Assembly (NCBI GenBank): GCA_964617765.1
Contig: CAZTZY010000023.1
Coordinates: 1 to 32,815, forward strand
From: CAZTZY01 sp964617765
Lineage (GTDB): Bacteria; Pseudomonadota; Gammaproteobacteria; Pseudomonadales; DT-91
DNA: 32,815 nucleotides
Direction: 5' to 3'
Part shown: positions 23,469 to 31,940 of the stretch, piece by piece
Position numbering within the stretch: position 1 is the stretch's first letter
Layout: each line of letters opens with the position of its first letter
The notes under the pieces: model-generated
What the model was told of the DNA's origin: nothing
The model's database searches: none
Seen by the model: only the letters and a program-made list of their open reading frames with translations
Translations under genes and position numbers: made by a program

Positions 23469-24617
23469 TTAACAGCCCTCCATAATACGCTTCATATAAG
23501 CATGGAAAACCGCTTCAAAACGTGGGTGTTTAAGCAAAAAAGCATCATGCCCGAAATTGGATTCAATTTCAGCATAGCTAACCTGTTTGTTGGCTTCAAT
23601 CAGTGCATTGGTAATTTCTTTTGATCGCGCCGGGGAAAAACGCCAGTCGGTAGAAAATGAAATCACCAAAAATGAACATTGGGCTAATTTGAAAGCCTCA
23701 GCGGCGTTATCGCCATATTCGCGAGCCAAATCAAAATAATCCAGTGCGCGGGTCATTAATATATAGGTATTAGCATCAAAGGCTTCTGCAAAATTGGCAC
23801 CTTGATGGCGCAGATAACTTTCAACCTGGAATTCCAGGTTGCTATCCTGTCCCAACTCAAAGCTGCCGGAACTCAAATCACGGCCAAACTTGGTATCCAT
23901 CGCATCATCAGATAAATAGGTCAGATGGCCGATCATGCGCGCAATCGATAATCCCTTGCGCGGTAAAGTATTATGTTTCAGGTAATGGCCGTTATGGAAA
24001 TCCGTATCGCTGGTAATTGCCTGGCGCGCAGTTTCATTGAAGGCAATATTTTGCGCGCTGAGTTTCAAGCTGGAAGCAATGATAATACTGTGGCGAAGTT
24101 TATCGGGGTATTCCAGTGCCCAGCGCATCACCTGCATACCGCCGAGACTACCACCTGCAACTGCAGCCCATTGTCCAATGCCTAACAAATCCATGATATC
24201 TTTCTGGGTTTTTACCCAGTCGCGCACACGGATAGAAGGAAAATCGGGCCCATAAAGCTCGCCGGATTCCGGGTTGATACTGATAGGGCCGGTACTGCCA
24301 TGGCAGCCGCCGATATTATTCACGCAAACTACAAAAAAATGGTTAGTATCAATGGGTTTTCCCGGGCCAATATAGTTTTCCCACCAACCCGGTTTGCTGT
24401 CTTCTGCTGAGTAATATCCTGCAGCGTGATGGCTGCCGCTCAAGGCGTGGCAGACCAGAATGGCATTCGATTTCTTGCCATTGAGTTTGCCGTAGGTTTC
24501 ATAGGCCAATGTGTAAGTGGGTAATATACGCCCGCAGGCCAGCATAAGCGGCTGCTTAAAAGTATGCGATTGTGCTGTAACTACACCGACAGAATCGGCA
24601 GGTATTGTTTTTGGCAT
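23469..24617 (-). CDS. metX: MetX, homoserine O-succinyl/acetyltransferase
   Basis: MetX acylates homoserine, the first committed step of methionine synthesis. The 382-residue alpha/beta hydrolase shows VCHALSGSHHAAG, NNIGGCHGSTGP, the nucleophile elbow AGGSLGGMQ (Ser at about 157), the Asp in FSTDWRFSP and the His in FGHDAFLL. Enzymes of this class paired with MetW in gammaproteobacteria are often succinyl-specific despite the metX name; the sequence alone does not settle the acyl donor here. It heads the - strand set metX-metW-DUF4426-rdgB-hemW. The region upstream shows no clear SAM riboswitch. Confidence 0.94.
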   Translation of the reverse strand: MPKTIPADSVGVVTAQSHTFKQPLMLACGRILPTYTLAYETYGKLNGKKSNAILVCHALSGSHHAAGYYSAEDSKPGWWENYIGPGKPIDTNHFFVVCVNNIGGCHGSTGPISINPESGELYGPDFPSIRVRDWVKTQKDIMDLLGIGQWAAVAGGSLGGMQVMRWALEYPDKLRHSIIIASSLKLSAQNIAFNETARQAITSDTDFHNGHYLKHNTLPRKGLSIARMIGHLTYLSDDAMDTKFGRDLSSGSFELGQDSNLEFQVESYLRHQGANFAEAFDANTYILMTRALDYFDLAREYGDNAAEAFKLAQCSFLVISFSTDWRFSPARSKEITNALIEANKQVSYAEIESNFGHDAFLLKHPRFEAVFHAYMKRIMEGC

Positions 24618-24705
24618 GGATTTTCAGATTATTCAATGGATTAGGGATTCTAAATAGTGGACTTCACGGGTGCAAGCTGTTTGATGCAAGACTGGAGGCA
24701 AGAAG

Positions 24706-24733
24706 TTGCAAGGCAGCGATTGCAAGGCAGCGA
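24706..24733. repeat. 14-bp perfect tandem duplication
   Basis: The 14-base unit TTGCAAGGCAGCGA occurs twice in direct succession (24706-24719 and 24720-24733) in the 263-base gap between metX and the sulfatase-like gene. The rest of this gap shows no convincing gene. A frame open through it lacks an ATG near its start and overlaps metX. Confidence 0.7.
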
Positions 24734-24880
24734 ATAGTGCCGCTGTTTTCGGTCATAACCGGGCAGAAACCCATTTCGATAAAGAGGTTAATAAACAGGA
24801 GGGCAAATACAACAAGCGGGTTCATGGAATTGGCGGGGGATGTATGTTACCGTTTTGACCAGACTTATGTTGATGGATAA

Positions 24881-26626
24881 ATGATGGCAACTGCTGAAAA
24901 TAATAATAAAAAACAACGGCTAATGATATCTGCGGCACTTCTCGTCACCCAGCTATTTATATTTGTGCCGCTCAATCTTTATTTTACTAATCTTGATGAA
25001 ATGAATATGGCTTTTCTGGCCATGTTTAAATTATGCCTTCTGCCGGCGCTAATGGTCTTCTTGATCTTGCTTGTTGTGGGTGCCATTGTCCTTAAGACAA
25101 GATCTGCAGGATTGAAACGATCCTTTTTTATTGTGATCACCAGTTTGAGTATTCTCGTTTGGCTACAGAGTAATGTTTTATTGTGGGATTATGGTTTGCT
25201 GGATGGCAGGCTGATTGACTGGAATAAAGATGCCTGGCGAGGCTGGATAGATTTATTGGTATGGATCACTTTTTTGGTTGGTGCATTGCTCATTGGAAAA
25301 ACCCATGAGAAATGGATAGAAAATCTGGGCATTGGAGTTTTTGTATTACAATTTTTAACTGTGGGTGTTTTGGTTGTGCAACATAAGGAAAGTGTTAATA
25401 TAAGTGCCACCCGATCTGAAGCTTCGCTTGAAAATATTTACCGGTTTTCAACAAAACAAAACACCCTGCATATTATGCTCGATGGATTCCAGTCCGATGT
25501 GTTTAATGATTTAATCAATATTCCTCAATTGGGTGAAAGCTATCGCAAGGCATTCACTGGATTTACCTATTATCCTGAAACGTTAGGCGTTTTTCCGTAT
25601 ACGCGATTTTCTGTACCCGCTTTTTTAAGCGGGAAATTCTATACCATCAAAATGCCACAAGACGAATTTGTGGATGAAGTGCTGACGGGGAAAAACATTA
25701 TTAATGTGGCTTATGAAAAAGGTTTTGATGTTGATCTGGTTGCAGGCGGCCCTTATCTGGAAAAGCGCTATTCCCATCTTAAACATAACAATCTATATAA
25801 TCTTGATAACATGAATTCTTCCCTTGAAGAGGTATCAAAGATCATTGATTTGGCCTTGTTCCGTGCATCACCCCATGCGTTGAAGCGTATTATATATAAT
25901 GAGCAAAAATGGCTGCTCTCGCCAATTTTTTCAGGAAAAGACGGTATGCAATTCAATTATTTCAAGCATACCTGGTTTTTAAATAACCTGATAAACAACA
26001 TGGTTGTTAGCAGGGATAAACCGGTTTATAAATATATCCATGTCATGAATACACATAATCCCATGGTCGTAAATGGCAGCTGCAGTTATCTCGGTGCGCC
26101 GGTCCGGGCTAATCGGGAAGATTTAACCATTCAGGCTAAATGCACTCTGGATACAGTCTCCCGGCTTTTTGAACGCATGAAAGAGCTGGGGATTTATGAT
26201 AATACTTTAATAATAATGCATGGGGATCATGGCAGCGAAGTGCCTAATCACAGGGTTGGAAAGCCGATAGTCATGATTGATGGCGAAGTTGCCGAGCCTA
26301 AATATGCTTCATTGGCTTCGCCGATGCTCGCTATAAAATTACCGCAGGCAAAAGACGAACTATTCGTTTCTGATTTGCAGGTATCACTGGCAGATTTGCC
26401 TGATACTATCAGTGATATCATGAACTGGGATGAGCAATTTAATCATCGATCCATTTTAACGTTAAAGCCAGGAGAGTTACGTGCAAGGCATATGCATCTG
26501 TATGGCTGGAGCAAAAACGAATGGTTAAGAAAATATCCACAAGCCATACAAGAATTTATTATTACCGGCAGTCATTACGAAACAAAATGGCAGTTAGGTA
26601 ATACCTATTTTCCGCCAGAAAATTAA
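24881..26626 (+). CDS. Membrane phosphoglycerol-transferase/sulfatase-like protein (LTA synthase-type architecture)
   Basis: A 581-residue protein with five hydrophobic helices (about 17-36, 50-72, 82-102, 123-140, 150-168) followed by a large alkaline-phosphatase-superfamily domain facing the periplasm. Metal and catalytic residues are visible: Asp 201 in HIMLDGFQSDVF, a likely Thr nucleophile at 241 in FPYTRFSVPAFLSGK, His 392 in MNTHNP, and Asp 449/His 450 in IIMHGDHGSE. Five helices plus a Thr nucleophile is the layout of lipoteichoic acid synthase and OpgB-like phosphoglycerol transferases, so transfer of a phosphate-linked group to an envelope glycan is plausible. Sulfatase or phosphoethanolamine chemistry cannot be excluded. 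It leads a co-directional set of four genes. The ribosome site is weak. Confidence 0.8.
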   Translation: MMATAENNNKKQRLMISAALLVTQLFIFVPLNLYFTNLDEMNMAFLAMFKLCLLPALMVFLILLVVGAIVLKTRSAGLKRSFFIVITSLSILVWLQSNVLLWDYGLLDGRLIDWNKDAWRGWIDLLVWITFLVGALLIGKTHEKWIENLGIGVFVLQFLTVGVLVVQHKESVNISATRSEASLENIYRFSTKQNTLHIMLDGFQSDVFNDLINIPQLGESYRKAFTGFTYYPETLGVFPYTRFSVPAFLSGKFYTIKMPQDEFVDEVLTGKNIINVAYEKGFDVDLVAGGPYLEKRYSHLKHNNLYNLDNMNSSLEEVSKIIDLALFRASPHALKRIIYNEQKWLLSPIFSGKDGMQFNYFKHTWFLNNLINNMVVSRDKPVYKYIHVMNTHNPMVVNGSCSYLGAPVRANREDLTIQAKCTLDTVSRLFERMKELGIYDNTLIIMHGDHGSEVPNHRVGKPIVMIDGEVAEPKYASLASPMLAIKLPQAKDELFVSDLQVSLADLPDTISDIMNWDEQFNHRSILTLKPGELRARHMHLYGWSKNEWLRKYPQAIQEFIITGSHYETKWQLGNTYFPPEN

Positions 26627-26650
26627 AGCAATTCCAGAGGAAACAAGATA

Positions 26651-26923
26651 ATGAAAATAGCACAACCTGTTTTGGTTTTTGCAATAATGATAACGGTCGC
26701 ACAACCTGCGTTTGCCTATCTGGATCCGGGTGCGGGGAGTTTTATGTTGCAGATGCTTATTGCCGGAGTGATGAGCACAATGTTTGCGATAAAAATGTAT
26801 TGGTATCGTTTAAAAAATACCATTGCCAGATTATTGGGTAAATTACCCGAAGAGCAGGATGTTGAAAACGAGAAGCCGGATGGCGAAACCGGGAGCAACA
26901 AGTCAGCGTCTGAAAAAGAATAA
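26651..26923 (+). CDS. Small YLDPGAGS membrane protein
   Basis: A 90-residue protein with an N-terminal signal peptide (cleavage likely after AFA), then the striking AYLDPGAGSFMLQMLIAG. One membrane helix (about 28-48), a basic stretch WYRLKNTIARLLGK and an acidic, disordered tail rich in E, G and S follow. Short proteins with this YLDPGxGS signature recur next to sulfatase-like membrane enzymes and glycan-modification genes; this is from memory of genomic contexts and has no assigned function. AGAGGAAA lies at good distance before the ATG. It is 24 bases after the sulfatase-like gene and probably a partner of it. Confidence 0.78.
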   Translation: MKIAQPVLVFAIMITVAQPAFAYLDPGAGSFMLQMLIAGVMSTMFAIKMYWYRLKNTIARLLGKLPEEQDVENEKPDGETGSNKSASEKE

Positions 26924-27013
26924 GATACATTTGCGCAATCAGTGGATTATTTGCCAAATATTGGGCAACCCTTAATTAAATGAACAGTCAACCAGGCTAT
27001 AGAGTTTAACAAC

Positions 27014-28390
27014 ATGACTGAGGCTATATCCGGATCATTCCGTGACCCATCAGGATTTTTGTACATTAGAAATTCGATGATGTATCGGCAAATCAATCTG
27101 TGCTATCAGGCAGATTATGATGCGCTGATCAGTAGCGGCCTATATCAGCAATTGGTGAAAAAAGGCTATCTCATTGCTCATGAAGAAGTCGCAGAAACAG
27201 GCTGTAATGATGAAGTCTATAAAGTCATCAAGCCTGAAAGGCTGGCGTTTATTTCTTATCCTTATGAATGGTGTTTCAGTCAGTTACAAGATGCTGCATT
27301 ACTAACACTTGAAATACAACGAATGGCTTTGCTGAAGGATTTATCCCTAAAGGATGCCAGTGCCTACAATATACAATTTCATCAAGGCCTGCCGGTTTTT
27401 ATTGATACATTGTCTTTTGAAAGGCTTGTGCCCGATCAGCCATGGGTTGCCTATCGGCAATTTTGCCAACATTTTTTAGCGCCATTAGCACTAATGGCAA
27501 AAACTGATGTATCACTTAACCAGTTATTCACCACTAACATTGATGGTGCGCCACTGGGCCTTGCCAGTAAATTATTACCCCTGAAAAGCCGGATAAGCTG
27601 GGGTTTGGGTGTACATATCCATTTACATGCGAAATCTCAGGCAAAAAACGCCAATAAAGATATCCATCAAATACAGAAAAAAATGCATTTTTCCAAAAAT
27701 GCGTTTCTGGCATTGATAGACAGTTTGAAGTCCACCATTGAAAAACTCGAATGGCAACCGGCAGGTACGGAATGGTATGACTATTACGAAGAAAATAATA
27801 ATTATGAAAAAAACAGCCTCATCCAGAAAGATATTCTGGTAGAAGAATTTATGCAAAAAAATCCTGCGCATATCACCTGGGATTTTGGTGCCAATACAGG
27901 GCGATTCAGTCGTATAGCCGCGAAATACAGTGATATCGTTTGTGCCTGGGATATCGACCCTGCTTGCGTAGAGATTAATTATCGGCAAAGTAAAGCGTTG
28001 CAGGAAAAAACCCTGTTGTCGTTATTGTTAAACCTGACAACCCCAACACCTGCCATTGGCTGGAATAACAATGAGCGTATGAGCCTCGGTGAAAGGGGGC
28101 CAGTAGATATGATTTTGGCGCTCGGCCTTATCCATCATTTGGCCATATCGAATAATCTGCCCTTGCGGCACATTGCCAGTTTTTTAGCCGGTTTAAGCCA
28201 GCGCGTCATTTTGGAGTTTGTACCCAAGGAAGATAGCCAGGTGAAAAAACTACTGCAAAATCGTGAGGATATTTTCCCGCAATACCACCAACAGGGATTT
28301 GAAGATGTCTTTAAAGAGTTTTTCGTTATTGAAGCAGTTAAGCCAATTCCTGATACGCATCGTACGCTTTACCTCTTACGGCGATCATGA
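27014..28390 (+). CDS. Two-domain NoeA-like SAM-dependent methyltransferase
   Basis: A 458-residue protein. The N-terminal part (about 1-200) has the conserved block ISYPYEWCFSQLQDAALLTL, then LKDASAYNIQF, VFIDTLSFERL and AYRQFCQHFLAPLAL. I associate this block with NoeA-type nodulation and glycan methyltransferases. The C-terminal part (about 270-458) is a class I methyltransferase with motif I TWDFGANTGRFSR, the acidic AWDIDPACVE and the motif IV-like VDMILALGLIHHL. No signal peptide or membrane helix is present, so it should act in the cytoplasm on a lipid-linked or soluble glycan precursor; the target is unknown. The FGGY kinase starts 16 bases after its stop. Confidence 0.8.
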   Translation: MTEAISGSFRDPSGFLYIRNSMMYRQINLCYQADYDALISSGLYQQLVKKGYLIAHEEVAETGCNDEVYKVIKPERLAFISYPYEWCFSQLQDAALLTLEIQRMALLKDLSLKDASAYNIQFHQGLPVFIDTLSFERLVPDQPWVAYRQFCQHFLAPLALMAKTDVSLNQLFTTNIDGAPLGLASKLLPLKSRISWGLGVHIHLHAKSQAKNANKDIHQIQKKMHFSKNAFLALIDSLKSTIEKLEWQPAGTEWYDYYEENNNYEKNSLIQKDILVEEFMQKNPAHITWDFGANTGRFSRIAAKYSDIVCAWDIDPACVEINYRQSKALQEKTLLSLLLNLTTPTPAIGWNNNERMSLGERGPVDMILALGLIHHLAISNNLPLRHIASFLAGLSQRVILEFVPKEDSQVKKLLQNREDIFPQYHQQGFEDVFKEFFVIEAVKPIPDTHRTLYLLRRS

Positions 28391-28405
28391 GTGCAGGGAT
28401 ATACC

Positions 28406-29869
28406 ATGAGCTATAACGTTATCGTCATAGATCAGGGCAGCCATAGTTCACGGGCGTTAGCCTTCGATTGTGCCGGTAATTTATTGGCAACCAGCACCGT
28501 ACCTGTAAATACTAAGTTTCCGAAAACATCCTTTGTTGAGCAATCCCCGGAAGAGATTCTTGATTCAGTCCAACTGGCATTACTACAGCTGGAATCCTTG
28601 CTTTCACCAGAACAGATTAATGCAATCCAGTCAGCAGCATTGATTGTGCAGCGTTCCAGTTTGCTGGCGTGTAATCAATCGTTAACGCCATTAACCCAGG
28701 TTGTCAGTTGGCAGGATACGCGCAACCAGCCATTAATACAGACATTGTTCTCTCACGCAGATGCCGTTAAAGCTGAAACCGGTTTACGCATGAATGCGCA
28801 TTATGGCGCCAGTAAAATGCACTGGATGCTAGAGAACAATAGTGCAGTTAATCAAGCGGCACAGAATAAAGATTTGCTGTTTGTACCGCTGGCGGCATTT
28901 ATTGCCTGCAAGCTGGTGAATGCCCGCGAATGTGTGGTTGATCCCGTCATTGCCTCGCGTACCTTGCTGAGCAAATTGGGTCAATGTCAGTGGAGTTCGG
29001 CAATGCTCACTCTCTTTGGCATTGATAAGCAATTTCTGCCGCGTATTGTGCCGAGTGAATATCCTGTGGGTAATATCGCCTTTGCCACACATTCTATCCC
29101 GTTGAATCTTGTGGGTGGCGACCAGTCATTTATTGCTTTTGCCAGTGGTTTCCCGGTGGATGCCAATACTGCTTATATCAATGTGGGTACAGGCGCATTT
29201 GTACAAATGTTAGATAATGGCTTGTACTCAAGGAATGATTTACTGTTTAGTCCATTGGTTGTTAATGCCAAAGAAGAAGCCATCATTGTAATTGAAGGTA
29301 CGGTCAATGCCGCTGCTACAGCACTGGATTGGTTGTGGGAGAATGCCGGTACAAATCTGGAATATGAAGACCTTAACGAGGCGCTGTTATCTGATGAATA
29401 TACACCGCCCATTTTTATCAATACCCTGGCAGGAACAGGTTCGCCATATTGGTTGCCGGCACAAGCGCCGCGTTTTATGGCTCATGGAAATGTATACGAA
29501 GGCGCTATTTTTTTAACGACGGCAATATTGATAGAAGCGGCAATTGCCGTTGTGGAAAGCATCATTTTTGCCTTGATGGATAATATGCATTGTTTGTTTA
29601 AACAAAATCCTGAATTAAATTGCATCATTACCGGAGGTGGTATGTCGCAGTCTGATGGGTTCTGCCAGAAACTGTCAAACCTCAGTGGGTTGTATGTGGC
29701 AAGACCAAAAATGCATGAAATATCGGCGCGTGGTGCGGCCATGTACCTGTTAAAAAAACAGCAGTCGCAAGGTGAAATAGAACGGGATAATTTTTATCCC
29801 CAGGAAGACAAGCTACTGCAACAGCGTTATAACCTCTATGTTAGCTATATCGAAAGGAATGGCAGTTAG
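28406..29869 (+). CDS. FGGY carbohydrate kinase, diverged glycerol-kinase-like
   Basis: A 487-residue FGGY kinase most like GlpK. It has VIDQGSHSSRALAFD for the phosphate site, FPKTSFVEQSPEEI, VVSWQDTRN, GGDQSFIAF with the catalytic Asp, NVGTGAFVQM, EGTVNAAATALDWLW, GTGSPYW and IITGGGMSQSDGF. By alignment with E. coli GlpK from memory, Arg 83 is kept but Glu 84 (a glycerol contact) is Ser. The GAPYW region is present, but the segment after it is diverged. Glycerol is possible, another polyol equally so. ATG at 28406 is chosen because AGGGA lies seven bases upstream. The stop codon TAG coincides with the left end of the inverted-repeat element. Confidence 0.82.
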   Translation: MSYNVIVIDQGSHSSRALAFDCAGNLLATSTVPVNTKFPKTSFVEQSPEEILDSVQLALLQLESLLSPEQINAIQSAALIVQRSSLLACNQSLTPLTQVVSWQDTRNQPLIQTLFSHADAVKAETGLRMNAHYGASKMHWMLENNSAVNQAAQNKDLLFVPLAAFIACKLVNARECVVDPVIASRTLLSKLGQCQWSSAMLTLFGIDKQFLPRIVPSEYPVGNIAFATHSIPLNLVGGDQSFIAFASGFPVDANTAYINVGTGAFVQMLDNGLYSRNDLLFSPLVVNAKEEAIIVIEGTVNAAATALDWLWENAGTNLEYEDLNEALLSDEYTPPIFINTLAGTGSPYWLPAQAPRFMAHGNVYEGAIFLTTAILIEAAIAVVESIIFALMDNMHCLFKQNPELNCIITGGGMSQSDGFCQKLSNLSGLYVARPKMHEISARGAAMYLLKKQQSQGEIERDNFYPQEDKLLQQRYNLYVSYIERNGS

Positions 29870-29982
29870 GCGACCGCTGAATAACTGTCATTTCGAACGC
29901 AGTGAGAAATCTAACTACTTTAATTAAAAAGATTCTTCGCTGCGTTCAGAATGACAAAAGGGAGTTATTCAGAGGTTCCCTA
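29867..29982. mobile_element. MITE-like palindromic element
   Basis: Terminal inverted repeats at 29867-29886 (TAGGCGACCGCTGAATAACT) and 29963-29982 match at 17 of 20 positions. Inside them, a second pair at 29886-29912 and 29930-29956 matches at 22 of 27 positions and carries the TGTCATT...AGATTCTTCGCTGCG type of sequence familiar from dispersed bacterial repeats. There is no ORF. The left end begins at the T of the FGGY kinase stop codon. The element separates convergent genes and would fold into a long hairpin in either transcript. Confidence 0.7.
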
Positions 29983-29990
29983 GCAACTTG

Positions 29991-30052
29991 AATTAAAAAG
30001 ATTCTTCGCTGCACTCAGAATGACAAGAGGGGAGTTATCCGGATGTTCTTTA
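29991..30052. repeat. Partial second copy of the palindromic element
   Basis: The right half of the element is repeated in direct orientation about 69-70 bases further on. AATTAAAAAGATTCTTCGCT recurs, followed by a TCAGAATGACA core and a degenerate right terminal repeat at 30033-30052. The left half is missing. It lies in the 3' region of the GlpD-like gene. Confidence 0.65.
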
Positions 30053-30072
30053 GTTACAATTTCGACGAAAGT

Positions 30073-31218
30073 TTACAGTGCTATTTCCCGCGTATCCACG
30101 GTTTTTCTTTTGCCCAGTTTTTTTTCAATTTCCTGTAATACTTTTTCTGCGGTGATTCGCCAGCACGTCAGTTTGCCGCCATAAATACTGATTAGCCTGT
30201 CTTCAGTATTAATCATCACATCACGTGATCGGGTAAATGCCCTGCCAGAATCTTTGGGTAATACCCGCAAACCACAAAAACTGTCTACGATGGTGAGATC
30301 CTGTTGCGGAAAGTAATGCTTAACCGTATTTTGCAAATAGGCAATTTCTTCGCGAGTAGGCCGGGCATCACCAGGATCGCCCTTGTATAACGTTTCTGTC
30401 GTGCCAATCAGGGTTTTTCCCTTCCACGGCAAAACAAACACCGCGCGGTTATCAATAGGTGCTTCCAGGTAAAAACACTGTTCACTAATGCGCTCCTCAA
30501 TAACAATGTGCGTGCCTTGTACCAGATCAATGTCAACGGGTTTAAGTGAAGGCGTGAAACACGCTAACGTGTGGTTAACCCATGGGCCAGAAGCGTTCAC
30601 TACCATTTTCGCCTTAACGCAACTTTCGCTACGGCCTTTTTTGAAACATATCTGGTAACCGTCATTAAATTTTGCTGCACGGGTCAGGCGTGCATTTTCA
30701 AGACAGTCGGCCCCCAGCTTGGCTGCACTTTGCTGGATAAGTTCTGTCAGGTGTTTGTCATCAGTTTGTCCATCCTGATAGGCAAACACGGCCTGCAAAC
30801 CCTGTGTATCAAGACCGGATAATGCTTTCCATTCCTTTTTCGGAACGCGTTTGAATTCGCTGTGTTTGCCGTAGCCGCTCAGCATCTGATACAGCGATAA
30901 GCCGGCAAAAAGCTGCCACGGACGATGTGTGCTGGAAGCATAGACGGGAATATAAAACCAGTTGGCCCTGACGATCGATGGTACGTGTTCTAACATCCAT
31001 TCTCTTTCAGCCAGGCTTTCCCTTACCAATGAAAACTGTGCAGTTTGTAAATAGCGCAAACCGCCATGAATCAATTTGCTCGAACTTCTTGAGGTGGCCG
31101 CTGCCCAGGTTTTTTTTTCGAGCAACAGGGTGCTGAAACCGGCTGCAGCGCTCGCCTGCGCTACAGCGCATCCCTGAATCCCGCCACCAATAATCACTAC
31201 ATCATATTCGGTTTGCAT
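30073..31218 (-). CDS. Short GlpD-like FAD-dependent glycerol-3-phosphate dehydrogenase
   Basis: GlpD oxidises sn-glycerol 3-phosphate to dihydroxyacetone phosphate, passing electrons to quinone. The 381-residue protein begins with an FAD motif (DVVIIGGGIQGCAVA) and the GlpD hallmark SRSSSKLIHGGLRYL. VVNASGPWVN, LVQGTHIVIEE, FVLPWKGKTLIGTTET, CGLRVLPKD and ISIYGGKLTCWR follow. It stops there, about 120 residues short of E. coli GlpD (501), so the C-terminal helical domain is absent. Short relatives exist. The gene begins inside the end of the phosphodiesterase gene (22-base overlap), so the two form a unit that would use glycerol 3-phosphate released from glycerophosphodiesters. Confidence 0.85.
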   Translation of the reverse strand: MQTEYDVVIIGGGIQGCAVAQASAAAGFSTLLLEKKTWAAATSRSSSKLIHGGLRYLQTAQFSLVRESLAEREWMLEHVPSIVRANWFYIPVYASSTHRPWQLFAGLSLYQMLSGYGKHSEFKRVPKKEWKALSGLDTQGLQAVFAYQDGQTDDKHLTELIQQSAAKLGADCLENARLTRAAKFNDGYQICFKKGRSESCVKAKMVVNASGPWVNHTLACFTPSLKPVDIDLVQGTHIVIEERISEQCFYLEAPIDNRAVFVLPWKGKTLIGTTETLYKGDPGDARPTREEIAYLQNTVKHYFPQQDLTIVDSFCGLRVLPKDSGRAFTRSRDVMINTEDRLISIYGGKLTCWRITAEKVLQEIEKKLGKRKTVDTREIAL

Positions 31219-31940
31219 AACACGCCTATCAATTCACCAATCGCATAAGTTTCAATCATCGCTGCCCCGCGATGCAATGTACTCGCAGCCAATACAGGAT
31301 CAGCAATCTCGTAAGTCGCAATCGGGCAAAGCGCCTCAATGCGATCACTTTCCGGAATGCGCGTAATATTAATATAGGCAATATCCGCCAAATATTCCTG
31401 AATTAAAACATTACGGTTGGCCCAGTCCCTGATGACAATGCCAGTGGCAGGAAAATGGTAGGCCTGTTTGGCGAGCTTCATGGCAGCCAGGTCAAAGCTG
31501 ATGAGCGTACATTGACTGATGACCGGATCAAACAGGGTACGCAGCGTTTTCAGGCAATAATCGATAGAAAAAAATGCCAGAGATTCCTCTTTCAGCTCAA
31601 GATAAAAATGCACTGATGTTTTTATTTTCATCAGGTGCACCAGTTCTTCTGCCCTGTTGATGGGAGCGCCCAAAAAGGCGAAGCCAAGCCTTTCGGGCTC
31701 ATAAGCCTGGAAAAGAACCAGCTCATCAGCCGTATAATCAACAATACGGCCCGTTTTACCACTTACCCGCAGTAATTCCATATCGTGATAAATCATCGGA
31801 ATGCCGTCCTTGCTGAACTGGATATCCAGTTCAATGCGTGTGGCACCAGCCCTGATGGCAGCGGTAAAGGCGGTCAGGGTATTTTCCGGATAATGTGCCG
31901 TATAACCACGGTGGGCGACAAATTGATCGGGTGTAAACAT
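31197..31940 (-). CDS. Glycerophosphodiester phosphodiesterase
   Basis: GDPD enzymes cleave glycerophosphodiesters to sn-glycerol 3-phosphate and an alcohol. The 247-residue protein shows FVAHRGYTAHYPENTLTAF with the catalytic His and Glu, ELDIQFSKDGIPMIYHD with the metal ligands and second His, and HFYLELKEE near the middle. The start used here gives the common cytoplasmic form and has GAGATGG just upstream. The frame stays open another 32 codons and encodes a hydrophobic stretch (WRVYLLSLLIGCFLLM), with ATGs at 31955 and 32015 and a TTG at 32036, so a membrane-anchored form is possible. It overlaps the GlpD-like gene, which should use its product. Confidence 0.85.
   Translation of the reverse strand: MFTPDQFVAHRGYTAHYPENTLTAFTAAIRAGATRIELDIQFSKDGIPMIYHDMELLRVSGKTGRIVDYTADELVLFQAYEPERLGFAFLGAPINRAEELVHLMKIKTSVHFYLELKEESLAFFSIDYCLKTLRTLFDPVISQCTLISFDLAAMKLAKQAYHFPATGIVIRDWANRNVLIQEYLADIAYINITRIPESDRIEALCPIATYEIADPVLAASTLHRGAAMIETYAIGELIGVLCKPNMM

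Noticed and set aside
24605..24880. A 91-codon frame ending directly before the sulfatase-like gene
   Set aside because: It begins with TTG inside metX and runs through a tandem repeat; the product resembles no family. Its stop touching the next ATG is the only point in favour.
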